From assembly GCA_012103475.1 (NCBI GenBank), contig WLWS01000001.1, positions 372,001 to 436,000 of the forward strand: a DNA stretch of 64,000 nt, given 5' to 3'. The translations under genes were made by a program, and so were the position numbers. Of this stretch, positions 44,412 to 52,568 are shown in pieces. Positions within the stretch are counted from its first letter, which is position 1; every line of letters starts with the position of its first letter. The notes under the pieces are model-generated. The model was not told where the DNA came from, made no database searches, and saw nothing but the letters and a program-made list of their open reading frames with translations. The stretch comes from Gammaproteobacteria bacterium (GTDB lineage: Bacteria > Pseudomonadota > Gammaproteobacteria > Eutrophobiales > Eutrophobiaceae).

Positions 44412-45167
44412 ATGCTAAGTATTAACGATTTACACAGTCAGATTGATGACAAGAAAATTCTCAACGGGCTGAGCCTGGAGGTTAACAAGGGTGAAGTTCA
44501 CGCCATCATGGGACCGAATGGTTCCGGCAAAAGTACCCTGGCAAATGTACTGGCCGGACGCGACGGTTATGATGTAACCGGTGGCAGTGTCACTTACGAA
44601 GGTCAGGACTTACTGGAGATGTCTCCGGAAGAACGTGCATGGGCAGGAATTTTTCTGGCCTTTCAGTACCCGGTGGAAATACCCGGGGTAAATAATATTT
44701 ACCTGCTCAAAGCCGGCGTCAACGCTATTCGCAAATCACGTGGTGAGACCGAACTGGATGCAGTTGAATTCCTCGCTCTGGTTCGGGAAAAAATTAAGCT
44801 GGTTAAAATGAAAGAGGACTTCATGAGCCGTGGCGTCAACGAAGGTTTCTCTGGTGGTGAGAAAAAACGTAACGAAATTTTCCAGATGGCAGTACTTGAG
44901 CCGAAACTCGCAATACTCGATGAGACCGATTCTGGTCTTGATATCGATGCACTGAAAATCGTGGCGGATGGGGTCAACCATCTGCGTAATGAAGAACGCT
45001 CAATTGTTCTGGTTACACACTATCAGCGCCTGCTCAATTACATTGTTCCTGATTTTGTTCATGTACTGGCGAATGGCCGTATTATCAAGTCCGGTGGCAG
45101 TGAACTGGCTCTTCAACTGGAAGAACAGGGCTATGAGCAGGTTATGCGAGAGGCCGAAGCAGCATGA
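44412..45167 (+). CDS. sufC: Fe-S assembly ATPase SufC
   Basis: A 251-residue ABC-type ATPase that powers the SufBCD scaffold. Walker A is GPNGSGKSTL (about residues 35-44), the signature is NEGFSGGEKKRNEIFQM, Walker B is LAILDETDSGLD, and H203 lies in VLVTHYQRLLNY. It has no membrane partner, as usual for SufC. The stop overlaps sufD by four bases. Confidence 0.97.
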   Translation: MLSINDLHSQIDDKKILNGLSLEVNKGEVHAIMGPNGSGKSTLANVLAGRDGYDVTGGSVTYEGQDLLEMSPEERAWAGIFLAFQYPVEIPGVNNIYLLKAGVNAIRKSRGETELDAVEFLALVREKIKLVKMKEDFMSRGVNEGFSGGEKKRNEIFQMAVLEPKLAILDETDSGLDIDALKIVADGVNHLRNEERSIVLVTHYQRLLNYIVPDFVHVLANGRIIKSGGSELALQLEEQGYEQVMREAEAA

Positions 45168-46492
45168 CGCAGGCCGCTATTGATCACTATCTTGCCGAAC
45201 ATAAGCGTCTGTCAAACAATAGCGCTGGCTGGATAGAAAAACAACGTTTGTCAGCACTAGAGAGTCTGGGCCGTCAGGGTTTTCCAAGTACGCGTCATGA
45301 AGCCTGGAAATACACTGATGTTCGCTCCTTACTGAAACAGAATTTCATCAGCGTCGATACAGATGATTCCACAGTCGGTGCTGAACAGATGCAAACTATT
45401 CGTTTTCCCGATCTGGACTGCTATGAACTGGTGTTTGTTAACGGACATTTTAATTCTGCACTTTCAAGCCTGCCTGCAAGTGGCGAGGCGATAAATGTCA
45501 GCTCTATTTCCACAGCTGGCGATGACGTTCGCGCAAAAATTGAACAATATCTGAATCAATACGCCAGTACCGACAAGCATGGCTTCGCTGCCCTCAATAC
45601 TGCTTTTCTCAATGATGGCACTTTCATACACGCAGCCGATAATGCGCAGATCGATAAACCACTGCATCTGGTTTTTATATCGAACAAACAGAATAGTTCT
45701 TTTATAGCCCATCCGCGCAATCTGATCATTCTCGGTAGCAATGCCCGTGCAACAGTTATCGAAAGCTACATTGGTCTTGATAATGCCGAGTACTGTACGA
45801 ATACGGTTACTGAAATTATAACCAGCGAGGGTGCTCACCTTGAGCATTACAAGCTGCAGCAGGAAAGCGATCTGGCTTATCACATTGGCTACCTGCACGC
45901 CCACTGCCATAAGGACAGTCGTCTGGATTCACATTCGATCTCACTCGGTGGCTTATTGGTCCGTAACGATATCGATACAGTACTAGCCGGTCGCGGTGCG
46001 CATGTCGGTCTGAATGGTTTGTATATTGCTGGTAACAATCAGCACATCGACAACCACACCCGAGTTGATCACAATATGCCAAATACCAGCAGTGATGAAA
46101 CTTATCGTGGCGTTCTTGATGGAAAAGCACGCGCAGTCTTTAACGGTAAAGTAGTCGTCCATAAAGATGCCCAGCAAATCGATGCTCAGCAATCCAATGC
46201 CAATCTGCTAATGTCTGACGACGCGGAAATTGATACCAAACCCGAACTCGAAATCTATGCTGATGATGTGAAGTGCACTCATGGTGCAACAATTGGCCAG
46301 CTCGATGAAAACATGCTGTTCTATCTGCGCAGCCGGGCTATCGATGAAACCACTGCACGCAGTCTGCTCACCTTTGCCTTCGCTGATGAGGTCATCAAAC
46401 GTATTTCCTTTGCCCCGATTCGAGAACGACTTGAACACCGGGTTGTCGGGCGTCTGCCTGATGCCTCGCTAATTTCGGAGTTTTTGCAATGA
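45164..46492 (+). CDS. sufD: Fe-S scaffold subunit SufD
   Basis: A 442-residue SufB paralogue, part of the SufBC2D complex and needed for iron entry. The beta-helix core carries SHSISLGGLLVRNDIDTVLA, NQHIDNHTRVDHNMPNTSSD and DDVKCTHGATIGQLDENMLF, where the KCTHGAT histidine is the conserved interface residue. Normal length; overlaps sufC and sufS by four bases each, so the subunits are translated in series. Confidence 0.96.
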   Translation: MTQAAIDHYLAEHKRLSNNSAGWIEKQRLSALESLGRQGFPSTRHEAWKYTDVRSLLKQNFISVDTDDSTVGAEQMQTIRFPDLDCYELVFVNGHFNSALSSLPASGEAINVSSISTAGDDVRAKIEQYLNQYASTDKHGFAALNTAFLNDGTFIHAADNAQIDKPLHLVFISNKQNSSFIAHPRNLIILGSNARATVIESYIGLDNAEYCTNTVTEIITSEGAHLEHYKLQQESDLAYHIGYLHAHCHKDSRLDSHSISLGGLLVRNDIDTVLAGRGAHVGLNGLYIAGNNQHIDNHTRVDHNMPNTSSDETYRGVLDGKARAVFNGKVVVHKDAQQIDAQQSNANLLMSDDAEIDTKPELEIYADDVKCTHGATIGQLDENMLFYLRSRAIDETTARSLLTFAFADEVIKRISFAPIRERLEHRVVGRLPDASLISEFLQ

Positions 46493-47736
46493 GTACTGCC
46501 GCCAAAGCTTTCCATGCTGAATTTGAAGTAAGCCGCTACCGACAGGATTTTCCGGTCTTGCAACGCGCCGTGCGCGGTAAACCACTTGTCTATCTTGATA
46601 ATGCAGCGACATCGCAGAAGCCTTCAGTCGTCATAGACGCGCTGGAAAAATACTATAGCGAATACAACGCCAATATCCACCGTGGTGTACATACCTTGAG
46701 CGAAGAGGCAACTGTCGCTTATGAGGATGTTAGGGAATTATGCAGAAACTTTGTTAATGCCAGCTCCGTACAGGAGATTATTTTTACCAAGGGCACAACC
46801 GAAGCGATTAATCTGGTAGCCAATACCTATGGCCGTAGTAATCTTGAAGCCGGCGATGAAATTATTATTTCCTGGATGGAGCATCACTCCAATATTGTTC
46901 CCTGGCAGTTGCTTTGCGAGCAAAACGGCGCCGTTTTGAAAGTGGTGCCGATTGATGATGATGGCGCTTTTGTTATGGATGAGTATATAAAGCTGCTGAG
47001 TCCAAAAACAAAGATTGTCGCCATCGGTCACATATCCAATGCGCTAGGCAGTATCAACCCGGTAAAAGAAATAGCCCGTCTTGCCCATGAGCAGGGAGCG
47101 GTCGTACTTGTGGATGGTGCTCAGGCGACACCACACACTGCAATTGACGTTCAGGATCTGGACTGCGATTTTTACGCCTTTTCCAGCCACAAAGTTTTTG
47201 GTCCGACCGGAGTGGGAGTTCTCTATGGCCGTCAGGATCTTCTGGAAGCGATGCCTCCGTATCAGGGTGGCGGTGATATGATCAAAATGGTCACCTTTGA
47301 GAAAACCCTCTACAGCGATTTGCCAAACAAGTATGAAGCCGGTACACCAAACATCTCCGGTGTCATCGGACTCGGTGCCGCGCTTAACTATCTCAATTCC
47401 ATAGGCATTGAAAACATAGCTGCTTACGAGAATGAATTACTCGATTACGCAACAGACGCCGCACTGAAAGTAGAGGGTCTTAGAATTATTGGTACAGCAG
47501 AAAATAAAGCGAGCATTTTGTCTTTTGTGATTGATAAGGTACACCCGCACGATCTCGGCACTATTCTTGACCACGATGGCATCGCTATTCGGACCGGCCA
47601 TCATTGCGCAATGCCGGTGATGGACAGATTCAAGGTTCCCGCTACCGCACGCGCCTCTTTTGCTTTTTATAACACCAGACAGGAAGTTGATATATTGATG
47701 GACGCCATTAACAACGCGAGAAAGGTGTTTGCCTGA
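46489..47736 (+). CDS. sufS: Cysteine desulfurase SufS
   Basis: A 415-residue class II PLP-dependent desulfurase supplying persulfide sulfur. The PLP lysine is in AFSSHKVFGPTGVG (about residue 231), the catalytic cysteine is in IRTGHHCAMPVMDRF, and AVRGKPLVYLDNAATSQKP is at the N-terminus. Group II enzymes need an acceptor, here most likely the SufU product encoded immediately downstream, since no sufE gene is present. Overlap with both neighbours. Confidence 0.96.
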   Translation: MSTAAKAFHAEFEVSRYRQDFPVLQRAVRGKPLVYLDNAATSQKPSVVIDALEKYYSEYNANIHRGVHTLSEEATVAYEDVRELCRNFVNASSVQEIIFTKGTTEAINLVANTYGRSNLEAGDEIIISWMEHHSNIVPWQLLCEQNGAVLKVVPIDDDGAFVMDEYIKLLSPKTKIVAIGHISNALGSINPVKEIARLAHEQGAVVLVDGAQATPHTAIDVQDLDCDFYAFSSHKVFGPTGVGVLYGRQDLLEAMPPYQGGGDMIKMVTFEKTLYSDLPNKYEAGTPNISGVIGLGAALNYLNSIGIENIAAYENELLDYATDAALKVEGLRIIGTAENKASILSFVIDKVHPHDLGTILDHDGIAIRTGHHCAMPVMDRFKVPATARASFAFYNTRQEVDILMDAINNARKVFA

Positions 47737-48185
47737 TGTTTGACTTAAAGGATTTATATCAGGAAGTCATTGTTGATCATAACCGCAGTCCGAGAAATTT
47801 CGGCCAGATGGAAAACCCGGACAGAACACTGGAAGGTTTTAACCCACTATGCGGCGACAGGCTGACCCTGTATGTGAAATTACAGGATCAGCAGATTGAT
47901 GAGATCAGTTTCGATGGTTCAGGCTGTGCCATTTCGGTAGCCTCTGCGTCATTAATGACCGATGCCATGAATGGGAAAACCATCAATGAAGCCGAAGAAA
48001 TTTTTGAAAATTTCCACATTCTGGTTACCTCTGACGGTGAAGATGCGGATCTGGATAAACTCGGGAAACTCGCTGCTCTTGCCGGTGTCCGTGAATATCC
48101 GACACGGGTAAAGTGTGCCACTTTGTGTTGGCATACTCTGCACTCGATTCTGGAAGGTGACGATGAGGTGATTTCAACAGAATGA
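47736..48185 (+). CDS. sufU: SufU-type sulfur-transfer/scaffold protein
   Basis: A 149-residue IscU-fold protein of the SufU type. The three ligand cysteines are present: NPLCGDRLTL, GSGCAISVASASLMTDAM, and RVKCATLCWHTLHSIL, which has the extra cysteine pair and the 20-residue insertion (FENFHILVTSDGEDADLDKL) that separates SufU from IscU. SufU accepts sulfur from SufS with the help of zinc. It starts one base into the sufS stop (TGATG). In gammaproteobacteria SufE is the commoner partner; SufU here is like the Gram-positive system. Confidence 0.92.
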   Translation: MFDLKDLYQEVIVDHNRSPRNFGQMENPDRTLEGFNPLCGDRLTLYVKLQDQQIDEISFDGSGCAISVASASLMTDAMNGKTINEAEEIFENFHILVTSDGEDADLDKLGKLAALAGVREYPTRVKCATLCWHTLHSILEGDDEVISTE

Positions 48186-48742
48186 GCAGTCCAACAAACG
48201 AACCGCTAACAGTCAATCGTGACTGCGAAGCAATACTCATCCCGGACGGTACCGCTATTGAAGTTCCCGAAGGCAGCGTAGTGTTTATTACTCAGGCTCT
48301 GGGTGGAAACTATACGATTAATTTGAACGGCAATCTGGCCCAGATTGGTGCCAAGGATGCTGATGCGCTGGGTTACGATATTCCTCAGGAAGCTTTGATC
48401 CAGGAACCGGCGATACTGCCCGATGGCAGCTTTAACGAAGATCTGGTCTGGGCGCAGATGCGCACCTGCTACGACCCTGAGATACCGATTAATGTGGTCG
48501 AGCTGGGACTCATTTACGACTGCAAAATTAGCAAACTGGATGATGAGCAGCACCGCGTCGATATTCTGATGACCCTGACCGCACCGGGCTGCGGGATGGG
48601 TGAATTTCTGGCGGCCGATGTAAGCAGCAAGGTTGCGACTATTCCGACAGTCACTCAGGTCGATGTTGAACTTGCCTTTGACCCGCCCTGGAGCATGGAA
48701 ATGATGTCGGAAGCGGCACGTCTGGAAGCAGGCCTGTTCTAG
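48182..48742 (+). CDS. sufT: Fe-S assembly protein SufT (MIP18/DUF59)
   Basis: A 186-residue SufT. The C-terminal DUF59 domain has the hallmark CYDPEIPINVVELGLIYDCK (about residues 98-117) and the conserved cysteine of APGCGMGEFLAADV. SufT family members are required for maturation of certain Fe-S enzymes. The N-terminal half (PEGSVVFITQALGGNYTINL) is specific to proteobacterial SufT. It overlaps sufU by four bases and ends the suf gene series; the next gene follows after 83 bases. Confidence 0.92.
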   Translation: MSSPTNEPLTVNRDCEAILIPDGTAIEVPEGSVVFITQALGGNYTINLNGNLAQIGAKDADALGYDIPQEALIQEPAILPDGSFNEDLVWAQMRTCYDPEIPINVVELGLIYDCKISKLDDEQHRVDILMTLTAPGCGMGEFLAADVSSKVATIPTVTQVDVELAFDPPWSMEMMSEAARLEAGLF

Positions 48743-48825
48743 AATCCTGATCTTTCCGTTGATCGAAGCTATACAAGTCGCCAAGTAACCTTCAATTTAT
48801 TACTTATATTTCAGAGACTTATATT

Positions 48826-49161
48826 ATGTCTGCGCGGTGGATAGACATCATTCCCGAAGCCGGGTTCGAGCCTGGCGATTCTCATTTCATCGATATCGAA
48901 GACCTGACCATCGCCCTGTTTAACCTGGATGGCGAGTATTTCGCCGTTGAAGATGCCTGTAGCCATGACGGTTCGCGAATGCTCAGTTGCGGTGTTGAAG
49001 CCAAATTTACGGTTCATGGTGACCGTCTGATGTGTCCGAGACACGGTGCTCGTTTCTGCATCAAAACCGGTGCCGCATTGACTCGTCCGGCACGCGATCC
49101 CATCCCGACCTACCCTACCCGAATTGAACACGGTCAGATCCAGGTCTATTGTGAGCCTTGA
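48826..49161 (+). CDS. Rieske-type [2Fe-2S] ferredoxin
   Basis: A 111-residue single-domain Rieske ferredoxin with both cluster-binding boxes: C-x-H in DACSHDGSRML (about residues 45-47) and C-x2-H in LMCPRHGARFCI (about residues 66-69). Such soluble ferredoxins donate electrons to oxygenases or reductases, and genes of this type commonly sit just downstream of suf operons in gammaproteobacteria. It probably shares the suf transcript, though a promoter in the 83-base gap is possible. The electron partner is unknown. Confidence 0.88.
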   Translation: MSARWIDIIPEAGFEPGDSHFIDIEDLTIALFNLDGEYFAVEDACSHDGSRMLSCGVEAKFTVHGDRLMCPRHGARFCIKTGAALTRPARDPIPTYPTRIEHGQIQVYCEP

Positions 49162-49208
49162 GAACCACTAAACTTAGACGCATATCCTGTTAATTTTACA
49201 GGAAAAGT

Positions 49209-49236
49209 TTTACCCGCACGTATAAATACGTATAAT
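49209..49236 (+). promoter_or_regulatory. ndk promoter
   Basis: TTTACC at 49209-49214, a 16-base gap and a perfect TATAAT at 49231-49236, about 50 bases before the ndk start. The four genes that follow are spaced closely enough to share it. Confidence 0.6.
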
Positions 49237-49285
49237 CGCGCGACCAAATTAATACATTAAAGACAAAAGTACTGGAGTAGTTTAC

Positions 49286-49726
49286 ATGGCGATTGAACGC
49301 ACACTTTCCATGATCAAGCCTGATGCTGTCGCAAAAAACGTCATCGGTGAGATTTATTCAAGATTTGAAAAAGCCGGACTACGCATTGTCGCGGCAAAAA
49401 TGCAGCAGCTGTCAGTTGAACAGGCAGCGAAATTTTATGAAGTTCACAGCGAGCGACCTTTCTATCAGGAATTGATCGACTTCATGACCTCAGGGCCGGT
49501 AATGATCCAGGTTCTCGAAGGTGAGAATGCGATTGCACTGAACCGCGAGTTGATGGGGGCTACTTTTCCAAAGGACGCCGAAGCCGGCAGTATACGGGCC
49601 GATTTTTGCGATGCTGATGGGGATCAGGGTGAGAATGCCGTTCACGGATCGGACGCCGCTGAAACAGCCGCCGATGAGATTCCTTTTTTCTTCAGCGCCG
49701 AGGAGCTATGTGCCCGCCTCAGGTGA
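49286..49726 (+). CDS. ndk: Nucleoside diphosphate kinase
   Basis: Transfers the gamma phosphate between nucleoside triphosphates and diphosphates. The 146-residue protein starts [20 protein letters not shown] and has the catalytic histidine in [12 protein letters not shown]. Compared with E. coli Ndk (from memory) the stretch between RADF and the active-site HGSD is about three residues longer ([12 protein letters not shown]). It has its own promoter and is followed by rlmN after six bases. Confidence 0.94.
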   Translation: MAIERTLSMIKPDAVAKNVIGEIYSRFEKAGLRIVAAKMQQLSVEQAAKFYEVHSERPFYQELIDFMTSGPVMIQVLEGENAIALNRELMGATFPKDAEAGSIRADFCDADGDQGENAVHGSDAAETAADEIPFFFSAEELCARLR

Positions 49727-49732
49727 AACAAT

Positions 49733-50800
49733 GTGAACGGGCCTACCAACCTTTTTGAATTAAGCCATAATGATATGCGGGAATATTTTTCCCGCATATC
49801 AGAAAAACCTTTTCGCGCCACTCAGGTTATGAAATGGGTATACCATCAGGGTATAACCGATTTCGAAAAAATGACCGACATCAGTAAACCCCTCAGAGAG
49901 CAGCTCGGTCAGCAAACGGTTTTTCAATTACCCGAAATCGTTTCACAGCAAACCTCTGTTGACGGTACTCGCAAGTGGCTTTTGCAAATAGATGAAAAAA
50001 ATTGCATTGAGACCGTGTTCATCCCGGAAAAAGATCGGGGAACACTCTGTATCTCATCTCAGGTTGGCTGCCCGCTTGATTGCAGTTTTTGCTCTACCGG
50101 CAAACAGGGCTTCAGCAAGAACCTCAGTGTCGCCGAAATAATCGGGCAATTGTGGCTGGCCAACCGCGAGTTGGGGAGTTTTCAGGATAACCGCCGCGTG
50201 GTGACCAATGTGGTGATGATGGGTATGGGTGAGCCGCTATTGAATTTTAACAATGTCGTGACAGCCATGAATCTGATGAAAGATGATCTTGGTTTTAATC
50301 TGGCACAAAAACGAGTCACCCTGAGTACTGCCGGTGTCGTCCCTGGTATCGATAAACTTGCCGAAACTACAAAAGTCAGTCTGGCAGTATCTCTGCATGC
50401 GGCCAACAACGACACCCGGGATATCCTGGTGCCGATAAATCGAAAGTATCCGATAAAAGAGCTAATCGCTGCCTGCAAAAGATACGCGGCACAAAGGGAT
50501 AATGATCCCATTACCTTTGAATACGTCATGCTGGATGGCATTAACGACAGCAGTGCCGATGCTCGCGAGTTATCCAGAATTTTGAAAGATGTTCCGGCAA
50601 AAGTGAATCTGATTCCCTTTAATCCTTTTCCGGGTTCAGGCTATCTATGTTCTCCAAAGCGAACAATCGATGCATTTAGGGATATACTTGTCAAAAACGG
50701 TCTGATAACAATCACTCGTAAAACCAGAGGGGATGACATCGATGCAGCCTGCGGTCAACTGGTTGGCAAAGTCGCGGCCAAAGCAAAACGACTGCAGTGA
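49733..50800 (+). CDS. rlmN: Dual-specificity RNA methyltransferase RlmN
   Basis: A radical-SAM methyltransferase that makes 2-methyladenosine at A2503 of 23S rRNA and A37 of some tRNAs. The 355-residue protein has the CxxxCxxC iron-sulfur motif in GCPLDCSFCSTGKQGF (about residues 116-126) and the C-terminal methyl-carrying cysteine in DIDAACGQLVGKV. The start is GTG 49733 in AATGTGAACGGG; the ATG two bases earlier is followed at once by a stop. It lies six bases after ndk and overlaps the pilW region, a conserved ndk-rlmN-pilW order. Confidence 0.95.
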   Translation: MNGPTNLFELSHNDMREYFSRISEKPFRATQVMKWVYHQGITDFEKMTDISKPLREQLGQQTVFQLPEIVSQQTSVDGTRKWLLQIDEKNCIETVFIPEKDRGTLCISSQVGCPLDCSFCSTGKQGFSKNLSVAEIIGQLWLANRELGSFQDNRRVVTNVVMMGMGEPLLNFNNVVTAMNLMKDDLGFNLAQKRVTLSTAGVVPGIDKLAETTKVSLAVSLHAANNDTRDILVPINRKYPIKELIAACKRYAAQRDNDPITFEYVMLDGINDSSADARELSRILKDVPAKVNLIPFNPFPGSGYLCSPKRTIDAFRDILVKNGLITITRKTRGDDIDAACGQLVGKVAAKAKRLQ

Positions 50801-50820
50801 TCGGTTTACAAAGAGCAGAT

Positions 50821-51591
50821 ATGAATATAACTAAATTACTGCCCCTGTTGCTTTTGATCTTTCTTGTATCCTGCAATCAGTCAGGCAAGAAGAAGAGTGA
50901 TCTGCGCCCAACAGCCGGCACTAACAAGGCCGCCATGGCCAATCTTAACCTCGGCATAGAGTATATGCGTATCGGCGAGTACGAGAAATCTCTGGAAAAA
51001 CTGGACCGCGCCCGTGCGGCTGATCCGGATTTTTCGGGCACCTATAATGCTTATGGTCTTCTCTATCAGGCAATAGAACGCCCCGACGATGCCGAGAAAA
51101 GTTTCAAAAAAGCCCTGAAACTGAATCCGAGTGATTCAAATACGATGAATAATTATGGTCGCTTTTTGTGTGAGATAGATCGCAGTGAAGAGGCTGAAGC
51201 TATACTTCTGCGAGCCGCAGCCAATCCACTTTACTCCACGCCGGAGATAGCCATTACGAATGCCGGTTCCTGCGCCTTCAAAAAAGACAGGTTGGCTGAC
51301 GCCGAAAGGTATTTCCGACAGGCAATCGAACTAAATGAGCGGAACCCGACGGCACTATTACAAATGTCTCAACTCTCCTTTGATCAGAAGAAACATCTTT
51401 CCGCAAGAGCTTATCTTCAGCGATATCTGTCAGTCAGCCGACATAATGCTGCAAGCCTCTGGCTGGGGATTCAAATTGAGAATATTCTCGGCGATAAAGA
51501 TGCACTGTCCAGTTATAAATTATCGTTGAAAAATAATTTCCCGGACTCTGATGAAGCGCAACGACTTGGAAAGTCCGGTTCTGGTAGCTAG
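50821..51591 (+). CDS. pilW: Type IV pilus assembly lipoprotein PilW/PilF
   Basis: A 256-residue TPR lipoprotein that acts as pilotin for the PilQ secretin in type IV pilus biogenesis. The signal sequence LLPLLLLIFLVSC ends in a lipobox (VSC). Six or so TPRs follow (MANLNLGIEYMRIGEYEKSL, GLLYQAIERPDDAEKSFKKA, and so on). I chose ATG 50821 (MNITKLLPL) because it starts the signal peptide; the ATG at 50797 adds eight residues and overlaps rlmN. It follows rlmN and precedes rodZ with a two-base gap. Pilus structural genes are not in the window. Confidence 0.9.
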   Translation: MNITKLLPLLLLIFLVSCNQSGKKKSDLRPTAGTNKAAMANLNLGIEYMRIGEYEKSLEKLDRARAADPDFSGTYNAYGLLYQAIERPDDAEKSFKKALKLNPSDSNTMNNYGRFLCEIDRSEEAEAILLRAAANPLYSTPEIAITNAGSCAFKKDRLADAERYFRQAIELNERNPTALLQMSQLSFDQKKHLSARAYLQRYLSVSRHNAASLWLGIQIENILGDKDALSSYKLSLKNNFPDSDEAQRLGKSGSGS

Positions 51592-51593
51592 CC

Positions 51594-52490
51594 ATGTCAG
51601 ACGAGTCAGAAAAACAGGTCCAACTCACCGCCGGAGAACAACTCCGCCACACACGTGAGCAGAAAAACCTGTCGGTTCAGGATATAGCATCTCGCCTGAA
51701 TCTGGATACCCGGATTATTGAGGCAATAGAGGACAATAACTTCGAATTATTACCGGCCGCCACATACGCTCGCGGTTACCTCCGAAGCTACGCGAAACTA
51801 CTCGACATTGATGCAGAACTTATATTGTCGGCCTACAATAACGAGGCGCCGGCACCACCTGAAATTATTCCTGAAGTTAAACATTCCTCACAAACTTCCA
51901 GTAGTGACAAACCGGTCAGAGCTATCACCTATCTCATCAGTTTAAGTTTAGTGATCCTTCTGGCGGCCTGGCTTTACAGCAAGTTTGTAATTGATGCTGA
52001 TACCACAATGAAAACTGACACGATCGCAGAACAAAGCGATGTGCCGGTTTCCGCCTTATCCTACGATATACCTGTGGTTGAACATTCAAGCCAGCCGTTC
52101 TTTCGCAGCATTGAAGTTGTCGAAGAAACAGGATCGACTGCCATTCAGTCCGAACTAGGCGCTGAGAATAATACAGTCCCTGAGCCGGAAGAATCTGGTG
52201 ATGATGATAATGAAGAGTATCCGCTCAAGATCACTTCAGAGATCGACGGGCCTGATTTACTGGTGCTGCGATTAACAACGGATTCCTGGATTGAAATTTA
52301 TGACTCTCTCGATAACAGGATATTCGTCAACATGGGTCGTCAGGGACAGGTGCTTGACTTGAAAGGTACCGCTCCGTTTTCAGTTTTACTAGGCTACGCA
52401 GAAGGTGTCAGCGTTGAGATAAATGGAAAGCCCTTTGACTCTGCCCCGTTTACGAAAGGCAGCATTGCCCGCTTTAGTCTGACCCCCTGA
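51594..52490 (+). CDS. rodZ: Cytoskeletal membrane protein RodZ
   Basis: A 298-residue protein linking MreB to the cell-wall machinery. A Cro-like helix-turn-helix at about residues 13-80 (LRHTREQKNLSVQDIASRLN), a transmembrane helix at about 105-125 (AITYLISLSLVILLAAWLYS), a variable acidic periplasmic linker, and a C-terminal DUF4115 domain from about 205 (DLLVLRLTTDSWIEIYDSLD) give the RodZ layout. Spacing to pilW is two bases. In relatives, ispG follows, but here the next gene is hisS. Confidence 0.9.
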   Translation: MSDESEKQVQLTAGEQLRHTREQKNLSVQDIASRLNLDTRIIEAIEDNNFELLPAATYARGYLRSYAKLLDIDAELILSAYNNEAPAPPEIIPEVKHSSQTSSSDKPVRAITYLISLSLVILLAAWLYSKFVIDADTTMKTDTIAEQSDVPVSALSYDIPVVEHSSQPFFRSIEVVEETGSTAIQSELGAENNTVPEPEESGDDDNEEYPLKITSEIDGPDLLVLRLTTDSWIEIYDSLDNRIFVNMGRQGQVLDLKGTAPFSVLLGYAEGVSVEINGKPFDSAPFTKGSIARFSLTP

Positions 52491-52568
52491 TCCCGCCGGG
52501 GTGCAGTTCCGGCTTCAGGCAAACACAGTTCTGATAACATAAATTGTAATTATTCTTTGGAGATTATT

